From the NCBI GenBank assembly GCA_003151595.1, contig PLXW01000038.1, positions 62,812 to 104,283 on the forward strand: a stretch of 41,472 bases of DNA. The letters are read 5' to 3'. Origin of the DNA: Myxococcales bacterium (lineage in GTDB: Bacteria; Myxococcota; Polyangia; Polyangiales; Polyangiaceae). Positions 33,514-40,698 of the stretch are shown here, piece after piece (the first letter of the stretch is position 1; each line of letters begins with the position of its first letter). The position numbers were made by a program, and so were the translations under genes. The notes below the pieces were generated by a model. The model was not told the origin of the DNA. It saw only the letters and a program-made list of their open reading frames with translations, and did not search any database.

Positions 33514-33852
33514 TCAACGCGCCAGCACCGACGCGCACACGGCCCAGGCGCGGCACGCCGTCACCCATTTCCCCGTCGCGTCTTCGCACATGACGCGCCA
33601 CCCGTTCCCATCGGGCTTGCTCGAGGTGACGAGCGGGACGTGCCCCGCGGCCCTGTCGGCTTCCTTCATCTCGAAGCCGCCGCCGGTGACGGTCGTGCCT
33701 TGAGGACACGCCGCGTAGCCGTCCTGCGAGTTCGCGGTCGACCACACGCGCGACTCCGAGCGCGCGTCTTGAGCGGGCATGCACGCCGCACAGGCCAGCG
33801 CGCCAGAGACAATCAACGCTCTCGCGCCTCCGCCGATCGATCGGATCTTCAT
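33514..33852 (-). CDS. Small lipoprotein with Gly/Cys-rich domain
   Basis: 112 residues. The signal ends at Cys21 or Cys24 (ALACAAC), so the exact lipobox is uncertain. The mature part (CPQGTTVTGGGFEMKEADR...GNGWRVMCEDATGKW...CRAWAVCA) has the layout of a recurring small exported domain of unknown function with paired cysteines. The ATG overlaps the stop of the Mpo1-like gene by four bases, so they are one operon. Confidence 0.7.
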   Translation of the reverse strand: MKIRSIGGGARALIVSGALACAACMPAQDARSESRVWSTANSQDGYAACPQGTTVTGGGFEMKEADRAAGHVPLVTSSKPDGNGWRVMCEDATGKWVTACRAWAVCASVLAR

Positions 33853-34178
33853 GCGTGCGCGGCGATGCTCTCTTCGATCTCGTAGAGCTTCTTGCCCGTG
33901 ATGAGCTCGACCCACTCGACGGTCACCCAGATCGGCCCGATGGCCAGGTACTTCAGGTCCTTCGTGAACGACGGCTTCTTCCCTTCGAAGAAGTGCCCGA
34001 CGAACTGAAACCCCCACCCCACGGTGAACAAGCTCAGGCCGACCGGCGGCACCGTCGGGATCAGCGGGAGCGAGCCCACGATCATCGGGATACCGATCAT
34101 GTGACAGAGCTTGTTGATCGGATGCTGGTGGTCGTCCGAATACGCGCGCATGTAGTCGTTGAAGGTCATGTCGCTCAT
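33849..34178 (-). CDS. Mpo1-like membrane protein (DUF962)
   Basis: 109 residues. HQHPINKLCHMIGIPMIVGS and GWGFQFVGHFFEGKKPSF are the conserved DUF962 histidine motifs. Two or three hydrophobic segments lie between them. The yeast homologue Mpo1 is an iron-dependent dioxygenase that shortens 2-hydroxy fatty acids by one carbon, using the histidine motifs to bind iron. A similar lipid-oxidation role is plausible here. It is the first gene of a two-gene operon. Confidence 0.9.
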   Translation of the reverse strand: MSDMTFNDYMRAYSDDHQHPINKLCHMIGIPMIVGSLPLIPTVPPVGLSLFTVGWGFQFVGHFFEGKKPSFTKDLKYLAIGPIWVTVEWVELITGKKLYEIEESIAAHA

Positions 34179-34259
34179 GGCTGCTCTCCGGGCTGGTTCC
34201 GCTTGCGTGAGGCTAGCGTTCCGCTTCGTTCCGACGATCTAGCAGACGCTTCAGGCACG

Positions 34260-34281
34260 CGCGAATTCATGGAAATTCGCG
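34260..34281 (-). terminator. Inverted repeat after metallophosphoesterase
   Basis: CGCGAATT (34260-34267) pairs with AATTCGCG (34274-34281) around a six-base loop, just past the minus-strand stop at 34296. No T-run follows on that strand, so termination is uncertain. Confidence 0.3.
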
Positions 34282-34295
34282 GCGCTTTGCCGCTT

Positions 34296-35768
34296 CTATC
34301 CCTTGCGGGGCGGCAGAACGTACGCCCTCGGCCCGGCCGCCGTGTCCCAGGCGAGGAGCTCCGCTTTCGGGCCCGCGTCGTCCGTCCGAATCACGAGATG
34401 CGTGCGCGCGGCGCGGTAGGCGTGGCTCCCGTCCTCCGGCTCCGCTTCCTCTTCGGCCCACGAGCCGACGTTGATGTACGTCGCCGATCCGTCGTTCACG
34501 TCGATCCGTTGCGGCACGTGCGTGTGACCCATGACGACGAACGCCGCGGGGAACAACTTCGCCAGGTGCTGCGCGCGATCGATGAGGAGATCGTCCGGCT
34601 CGAGCTTTCGTTGATTGGTCAGGTGGCGATTGGTGAAGGCCCACGCGATGAGAACGATCCCCGCGGCCCACCACAGGTGACCGTGATGCCAGCTGGCGAT
34701 CGCCACGCCGACGAGCATCATCGCCGCGAGCAATCCGAGCGCGAGCCTGTCGAGCAGCACGCTGGCCAGGATGCCGTAGATGGAGCGCCCGATCGGCGGG
34801 ACCTGAAGCGCCATGAGGGCGCGCAGGCGATCGATGCCGATGCGTCGCGCTTCGGCCAGGAGCGCCATGCGCTTCTCGTGCTCATCGCGGAGCGCGCGCG
34901 CGGCGTCGGTGAAGTTCGCGCGGCGGAGACGGAGCAGCTCGATGATCGCGCTGGCGAAGCGCCAGCCGAGCCCGAAGAGGCCGCGCACGCCGAGCCCGAT
35001 CGCGAACCCGATGTAATCGAAGAGCCCCTTCGACTCGTGCCCGTGCTCCTTCATGCCGCGCGTCGGACGAACGACGTACCGTAGAAACACTTCGGTGAAC
35101 CCGCGCGCGATGCGGCGCGGATCGAGCGGCGAGAGCGGCGCCATCACGTAGTCCGTGGCGCACATCGCGTCGTACTGATGGCCGTGCTCGATGTACGCGA
35201 CGCCGTCGGCCCAGAAGAACCAGGGGTTGAATTCGATGCGCGCGGTGAACTCGGCTTCGTCCAGATCCGGGTGCGCCTTCTTCGCGAAGCGCGCGAGGAT
35301 CACCTTGAACTCGGCGCGCACGGCGTCCCAATGGAACTCGATGTCGTGGTTGCCGTGCACCATCGTGAGCGCGTGCCCTTGCGCCACGAACTCGGCGAGC
35401 GACGACAGAACTTCCGCGTGACGCTCGGCCACACGCAGGAGCTTCTCGCGCGCGTGGTCCGACGCGTTCCCCAGCCCGTGCGCCATCTCTTCGTCGTCCG
35501 GCACGGTGTCGAGGCGTGCGCGCGCACCTTCGGCGGCAATCGCGATGCCGATGAAATCGATGAAGTCACCGGCGATGACGGCGCGCCACCGCTCAGTCGC
35601 AGGTGCTGCGCTCGCATAGTGGCGGAAGAGTGCGATGAGGTCCTCATCGACCTTCCGCGATCGGCGCGGCGCTCCCCCGGGCGGTGCGCGATCGTTGATA
35701 TCGCTACCAAGATGCACGTCCGAGAGGATGAGCAGGGTCTCGCGCGGTGCCGATGACGGAGCCGCCAT
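34296..35768 (-). CDS. Metallophosphoesterase with membrane segments
   Basis: 490 residues. Calcineurin-type motifs are complete: S-D17-V-H19-L, G67-D68, G139-N-H-D142, EHGHQYD near 204, and MGHTHVPQ in the last quarter. Two hydrophobic helices (about 350-395, including LALGLLAAMMLVGVAIA) lie between the HD-rich core and the final GHTH motif, an unusual insertion. Relatives are UDP-2,3-diacylglucosamine hydrolase-like and other envelope phosphoesterases, but I cannot name a substrate. Its promoter should lie in the region to the right (35769-35930). Confidence 0.88.
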   Translation of the reverse strand: MAAPSSAPRETLLILSDVHLGSDINDRAPPGGAPRRSRKVDEDLIALFRHYASAAPATERWRAVIAGDFIDFIGIAIAAEGARARLDTVPDDEEMAHGLGNASDHAREKLLRVAERHAEVLSSLAEFVAQGHALTMVHGNHDIEFHWDAVRAEFKVILARFAKKAHPDLDEAEFTARIEFNPWFFWADGVAYIEHGHQYDAMCATDYVMAPLSPLDPRRIARGFTEVFLRYVVRPTRGMKEHGHESKGLFDYIGFAIGLGVRGLFGLGWRFASAIIELLRLRRANFTDAARALRDEHEKRMALLAEARRIGIDRLRALMALQVPPIGRSIYGILASVLLDRLALGLLAAMMLVGVAIASWHHGHLWWAAGIVLIAWAFTNRHLTNQRKLEPDDLLIDRAQHLAKLFPAAFVVMGHTHVPQRIDVNDGSATYINVGSWAEEEAEPEDGSHAYRAARTHLVIRTDDAGPKAELLAWDTAAGPRAYVLPPRKG

Positions 35769-35948
35769 ACTTCCATTGTGGGGGCGCGTGAGGCCTCGAG
35801 CAAGGTGTGGATCGTTCTACGCACCGAATGCTGCGGCGCTCTCGCACACGCAGCGAACGCACGCGCTCGGGGCGCGAGTTGGCTGAAGCGAGCGGCGCAG
35901 CGCTCGCGGTTGCCGCTCGGCGCGGAGAGATCGCATCAATCGTTTTAT

Positions 35949-36011
35949 TCAAACGCCATTATTCGATGCTCAAACGCCTAATATCGCCGCTCAAACGAAC
36001 AACTAGGCACG
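35949..36011. repeat. Iteron-like 21-bp repeats
   Basis: TCAAACG begins at 35949, 35970 and 35991, exactly 21 bases apart; the first two copies share TCAAACGCC and a similar AT-rich middle. Two helical turns per repeat places the motifs on one DNA face. The surrounding 80 bases are far more AT-rich than the rest of the window. Such repeats bind a replication initiator or a transcription factor in series. Confidence 0.7.
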
Positions 36012-36060
36012 ACTCATTTGCCTGCAGATTCACTCCGATTCGGGACAACCGGCGGGAAAC

Positions 36061-36094
36061 GTGGGGAAAACGTGAGTGGAAAAGCTGTGGATAA
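36061..36094. promoter_or_regulatory. DnaA-box cluster in AT-rich DNA
   Basis: TGTGGATAA at 36086-36094 is a perfect DnaA box (complement of TTATCCACA). Two related GTGG(G/A)(G/A)AA sites precede it at 36061 and 36076. TAAAAT at 36092-36097 could serve as a -10 box, but no good -35 is placed. A T8 run follows at 36113-36121. Confidence 0.6.
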
Positions 36095-36121
36095 AATATG
36101 ACGTTTGCAAGTCTTTTTTTT

Positions 36122-38557
36122 GTTTCCTTTGAGCCCGCGTTGTAGCAAAAGAGGTCTTACGAAGTTCGCGGCACATCACGCCGCGGGGTTCGTCGGTCTC
36201 AGAAGCCGTCACGGGCGCTGCGATCGGGCGGTTGGGAGGGGGGAGAAGCAACCCGCCTTTCATTCCGCTCGTTCGAGCCACCTCGGTTGCTTGGCACGTC
36301 ACGCCGGGCATCGCGAAGTGGTCCAAAAGGCGCAGGCACTCGTTGCTGCAAAGCGTCGGAGCCCCTCGGGGTAAACCGGTGCCGCGTGGCGAGAGAGCCC
36401 GCCTCCGTCGAACAACGAGGAGCAATCCTCGCGGAACGATTGAGCGCATGACGGTGGAACGCACCTCGGTCTCCGACGGCCACTTCACCCTTCGCGGGGA
36501 GAGGCGGAACAGAAGACCTCAGCGGTTTGGCGCATCGCGTTCGCGCGGTACGTCACACCCGGTGCGAGCGGGAAATGCGGAAGGGGCTCAACCGTCCTTT
36601 TCACGCGCCACGCTCACACGACAGAGGGGTGCGCGGCGGGTTCGAGGAGGGGCTTCGGGTTTCGAAAGAAACGCGAACCTTCGCTCGGGCCTTCCGGTCC
36701 ACGGAGCCCGTGCATCTTCGGATGCATGTGGATCTCGTGGCTCGTCGCTCGCGTCCGCTCGCAAGAGGGGGCAAAGGGCGAACGTAGATGAGGAGCAACG
36801 TCGCCCTTCATCGCGGTCGAGGATTCGACGCCCCGCAGTTGGTGCCCGTGCATCGTCGGTTTGCAGAAGTCGGTAGGTCGTCTTCGGGCTCAGAGAAGCG
36901 CGCCCTCGGCGGTGAACAGGTCGAAAGCCTGGCACTGCAAGAGGCGGGTGGACGGGGGCCTAGTCACGAGCGGACTCACACCGGGCGCGAAAGCGAACGG
37001 GTCCCAAAGCGCGCAAGCGACGAGGGCCGCACGAGGCGAAAGGAAGAACGATTCGTTCGAGAGGCGGCAATCCTCATCACGTGAACGCCGCATTTCGACG
37101 AGGGCTCCATAGGCCGTTCGTGCTTCGGCACGGGCGGCGCTGAGTAGCTCCTAACGATGGAAGGCATCTCGGGTCGGAGAAGCGCACGCCTTTCACGAGG
37201 CCCCCGCGGAACCGATCTTGGCGGCCTTCGTGCTCTCGCATCGATCGCAGCGCGATTCGACAAGCTTGAGTCACGGAGGAGGCGACAGAGATGTCAGCGG
37301 TGGGTCGCTCGGTCTGAGTGTGGACGAAAGAAGCCGCACGCACGCATCGAACGGGTCACCAAAGTGGAGGTCGCGCCGTGAAACGCGATCTTCCCCGGTC
37401 TCACTTGCATCGAGCGGCCCCGAGCCTCTCGGTGCTCGCCCTCCAGTCTTCGGACGGGAGATCGACACGCGGCGCGACGCCGTATGAGTGAGCACGAGGC
37501 GAAAGCTTCGGAACGAGAGCATCCACGGGTGTTTGCCGAAAGGCGCATGCGTGAGACCGCTGCACCGGGATACGACGACGCTACGGGTACTCGAGTCTCA
37601 GTTGTTTCGGAGTGCAGAAGTCGGTCGGACGCATCGTCGATCGCGCTGCCCAAATGCGAGTCACATCGCACGAGGAGCACGCGATCTAGCTCGAAGAACC
37701 TTTCGATCACGCGGTGACTGCGCGTGACGATCGAAGAAATGAGCGAACCGGTGCGGGAGTTGGAAAGCGCTTCTTTTACTGGAAGGGCGGACTGGCTCAC
37801 GTTGCTACGCGCAAGCCTCGTCGGGATCGCATCCGGAGGGGTGCGGGCTCGGAAACTCGGGAAGTTTCAGGGCCGCGAGCGTAGTGCGACAGGATCGATG
37901 GAAGGGTGCCTGGGCCGTGGATGCGTCTCTCTAAACCGGAGGCGTGATTGCGACCCTGGCTTCGGAGGTTCAATCGCTCGTGTGCTTGATTGCATGCGAC
38001 TGAGAGCTGGCGATGCGGACGGTCCGCGCGCTGGTGCCTTTCGAAGCGACGACGGCACTCAGAGGTCGAGCATGATTCGGTGATGGCTCTTCCAACCGTG
38101 CGCTCATAGCGAGGCACGGCGCGGGGGGTCGGCATCCACGGCGCGGAGCTCCAACTATGCGGAGCAGGCGTCGTCGACGCGCGGTGCAGCTTGCTGCATC
38201 ACGCGAGGTGGTCGCGAGCCGGGAGGCGTGCGGCACACGGAATGCGCCAGAATCGTGACGACCGAAGTGGGCGACGGTCTAACCGCCATGCCCCTTGTGT
38301 TCCCCGCTGGCCGCGCGAACGGCAGGCGCCGAACGTAAGACTCCGAACACTCTCGCAGATGCACGAGCGCGCACCCCGTCCGTCTCACCAAAAGGTGCGA
38401 CGACAAACGGGCCCACGCCGTGACGATTCACAGTGGAGACGTTCCTTCGCGTACGGCTCCGTCCTCGATGCAAGGTGAGCGGCCTGCCCGCTCGCTGTGA
38501 ATAAGCGACTTCCGCGATAGGCGACCCCGGGTGACCGGTGGTCGCCTTCGCTTTTTT
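36122..38557 (+). ncRNA. Candidate long structured non-coding RNA
   Basis: About 2.4 kb without a credible protein gene: the longest open frames are Arg/Ser-rich, broken and show no domain. Five 60-base rows that I counted average about 62% GC, against about 73% in a nearby prolidase row. The plus strand forms many hairpins. With UUCG loops: 36709-36728, 37114-37137, 37441-37460. With GAAA loops: 36917-36931, 37495-37510, 37534-37545. With a CUUG loop: 38178-38205. Long stems also occur at 36165-36187, 36774-36808, 37366-37393, 37411-37438, 37827-37846, 38096-38119 and 38474-38496. The region ends at an intrinsic terminator (38520-38557). The 5' end is not fixed; it may start near 36.1 kb. 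Known RNA classes that I can recall (RNase P, tmRNA, rRNA, OLE, GOLLD, ROOL) do not match by eye. Confidence 0.5.
38520..38557 (+). terminator. Intrinsic terminator of the non-coding region
   Basis: GGCGACC (38520-38526) pairs with GGTCGCC (38540-38546); inside, CCGG (38527-38530) pairs with CCGG (38535-38538) around a GTGA loop, leaving T38539 as a bulge. This is an 11-bp stem capped by a GNRA loop, followed by TTCGC and six T (38552-38557). It points along the plus strand and lies 25 bases before the prolidase start, so it must end a transcript that comes from the left. Confidence 0.85.
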
Positions 38558-38582
38558 GTCGCTTCGAGTAGGCTTCGCGCCG

Positions 38583-39923
38583 ATGGACCTCGCGCTCCTG
38601 ACACGCCTGCACCGTGATCACGTGAACGACCTCGCCGCGCGCTACGCGACGGCGTTGCGTGAGAACGAGATCGACGTCGTCGTCATCCACTCCGGGTCGC
38701 TGAAGAAGCGATCCGACTTCGACGATCAGTACTGGCCGCTCCGCGCCGTCCCGCATTTTCAACACTGGACGCCGCTGGCGCAGCCGGACTGCGCGATCGT
38801 GGTCGAGGCCGGGCACGCGCCGAAGCTGGCGTGGCTGAAGGCGTTCGATTTCTGGGAGCAGCCGCACGCGCCGGAGACGGATCACTTCGTCGCGTCGTTC
38901 GACGTGGTGGAGACCGCGCGTGTCGAGGCGGTGAAGGATCTGGTGCCCGCCGGCAAGCGAGTCGCGTTCGTCGGCGAAGATCTGACGCGGGCGGCGCTCT
39001 GGGGAATCGATCGGGTGAATCCCGAGCCGCTCGTGAAGGCGCTCGACGCGCTCCGCGTGACGAAGACCGCGTACGAAGTGCTCTGCCTCGAGGAAGCGAA
39101 CCGCCGCGCCGGACTCGGGCACAAAGCACTCCTCGAGGCTTTTCGTGGAGGAAATGCGTCGGAGCTCGATCTGCATCTCCTCTACTTGAAGACGACCGCG
39201 CAGGACGATCCCGAGACGCCGTACAAGAACATCGTCGCGCTCAACGCGCATGCGTCGACGCTCCATCACGTGAGCTACGCGAAGCACCCGTCGGGCGCGG
39301 CGGCGCAGTCGCTGCTGGTCGACGCGGGGGCGGCGTACCAGGGGTACTGCTCGGACGTGACGCGCACGTGGGTGAAGGGGACAGGGGCGACGGCGTCGGC
39401 TTTTGCTTCGCTGGTCGCCGGCGTCGAAGCGATGCAGCAGCGACTATGCGCGCAGATCGCAATCGGCGCGCCATACGAAGCGCTGCATGACGAGTCGCAC
39501 CGGCAGGTTGCGGGGATCTTGCGCGATGTGAAGATCGCATCGCTCTCCGAGAGCGAGCTGGTCGACCGCGGCGTGACGCGCGCGTTCTTTCCGCACGGGC
39601 TCGGGCACTCGCTGGGGCTTCAGTGCCACGACGTCGGCTGCGCGCTCTTGAAGCCGCGTGCGGACAATCCATTCCTCCGGAACACGTCGCGCATCGGCGT
39701 CGGGCAGGTTTTCACGATCGAGCCCGGTATCTACTTCATCGAGCCTCTACTGGCGCCGCTGCGCGCGCGTGACGATGTCGCGCGCGGGATCGATTGGACG
39801 CTCGTGGGCGAGCTCTCGGCGCTCGGCGGCGTGCGGATCGAGGACGACCTGGTGGTGACGAGCGGCGCGAGGACGACGCGCAATCTCACGCGCGAGTTTC
39901 TCGCGGCCGGTGGTGGGCGCTAG
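38583..39923 (+). CDS. pepQ: Xaa-Pro dipeptidase (prolidase, M24B)
   Basis: 446 residues, close to Escherichia coli PepQ (443). The pita-bread metal ligands are visible: D247 and D258 (VDAGAAYQGYCSD), H338 (FFPHGLGH), E380 (TIEPGIYF) and E420 (GVRIEDD). The N-terminal 160 residues form the prolidase N domain. It splits dipeptides with C-terminal proline in the cytoplasm, using two metal ions. The ATG at 38583 follows the terminator by 25 bases, so its own promoter must overlap the terminator or it is expressed by read-through. The following gene starts ten bases downstream. Confidence 0.93.
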   Translation: MDLALLTRLHRDHVNDLAARYATALRENEIDVVVIHSGSLKKRSDFDDQYWPLRAVPHFQHWTPLAQPDCAIVVEAGHAPKLAWLKAFDFWEQPHAPETDHFVASFDVVETARVEAVKDLVPAGKRVAFVGEDLTRAALWGIDRVNPEPLVKALDALRVTKTAYEVLCLEEANRRAGLGHKALLEAFRGGNASELDLHLLYLKTTAQDDPETPYKNIVALNAHASTLHHVSYAKHPSGAAAQSLLVDAGAAYQGYCSDVTRTWVKGTGATASAFASLVAGVEAMQQRLCAQIAIGAPYEALHDESHRQVAGILRDVKIASLSESELVDRGVTRAFFPHGLGHSLGLQCHDVGCALLKPRADNPFLRNTSRIGVGQVFTIEPGIYFIEPLLAPLRARDDVARGIDWTLVGELSALGGVRIEDDLVVTSGARTTRNLTREFLAAGGGR

Positions 39924-39932
39924 GGAGCGACG

Positions 39933-40538
39933 ATGGTGGCAGGAGGAGCGACGGCGGCGATGGCCATCGCCGAGCGGCACAAGCGAATCGTGGTCGCGGA
40001 TCGCGTGTGGGGCGCGTACGCGAGCGCGCGCGGCATGCACTACCGCCCGGGGCGCGAAGGGTGGGCGCGCACCGAGATGCCGCGCCTCGATGGCGCGATC
40101 GGGAAGGTGCCGGTGGCACTCGAGCTCGTGGATGATCTCTGGGATCCGAGGGCGTTCGTGGCCGAAGCATTTGCGCGTCCGGTGGTGCCGCTCGCAGGGC
40201 ACGTCGAAGCGAGGCGCGAAGGGATCTTCAGTCGCATCGCGGAGCTGTTCGGAGCCCGCGACATCGCGCTCGGCGAGGATCTCTTCGATCGCGCGTTCGT
40301 CGTCTCGGCGACCGACGAGGGCACCGCGCGCGCACTTCTGCCGGCGCCGGTGACGAGCGAACTCCTCGAGCTCGGCGCGAAATGGTTCGCATACGACGAC
40401 GGCACCCAGAACAGTCACGGCGCCGTCGTGGCCGCGACCTTCCCACTCCGAACCGAGGACTTCGTCCCGATCGATCGCCTTTTCGCCCTACTCGCGCGCG
40501 TCGCAGCGATACGAGCCGAGGACGGCCCGTACCGCTAG
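39933..40538 (+). CDS. Hypothetical soluble protein
   Basis: 201 residues. GGGAG at 39923-39927 precedes the ATG by five bases and overlaps the prolidase stop region, so the genes are coupled. There is no signal or membrane helix. Segments such as RPVVPLAGHVEARREGIFSRIAELFG and FVPIDRLFALLARVAAIR suggest an alpha+beta domain. I do not recognise the family. Confidence 0.7.
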   Translation: MVAGGATAAMAIAERHKRIVVADRVWGAYASARGMHYRPGREGWARTEMPRLDGAIGKVPVALELVDDLWDPRAFVAEAFARPVVPLAGHVEARREGIFSRIAELFGARDIALGEDLFDRAFVVSATDEGTARALLPAPVTSELLELGAKWFAYDDGTQNSHGAVVAATFPLRTEDFVPIDRLFALLARVAAIRAEDGPYR

Positions 40539-40570
40539 GAAGCCGTCGAAGCTCGCTCTCGTTCTCGTCG

Positions 40571-40630
40571 TCGTGCGAAGCACGATTCGCCGAAGGCGAT
40601 GCAGGGGAGGGCTCCAAACGAAGTTTGGAG
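40571..40630. repeat. Train of three hairpins with GAA loops
   Basis: TCGTGC-GAA-GCACGA (40571-40585), TCGCC-GAA-GGCGA (40587-40599) and CTCCAAAC-GAA-GTTTGGAG (40612-40630) are three consecutive perfect stems with the same three-base loop. They lie between convergent genes and may form a repeated intergenic element or a two-way terminator. Confidence 0.8.
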
Positions 40631-40698
40631 GGGACGCCGTCCCGGAAGCACAGGCTAGGTCGCCGGCGTGCGCTCATTGCCGAATCGCGCTCGGCGAT

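Noticed and set aside
36101..36121. T8 run as an intrinsic terminator
   Set aside because: The preceding bases form at most a three-pair stem.
36630..36660. GGTTCGA resembling a tRNA T-loop
   Set aside because: No matching acceptor, anticodon or D-arm can be built around it.
36232..36876. 214-residue open frame in the gene desert
   Set aside because: Arg/Ser/Gly-rich, no ribosome site, no domain, and overlaps many equally poor frames on both strands.
36122..38557. Group II intron, rRNA, RNase P RNA or tmRNA as explanation of the desert
   Set aside because: I could not find domain V of a group II intron, RNase P consensus blocks, a tmRNA tag frame or rRNA signatures by eye.
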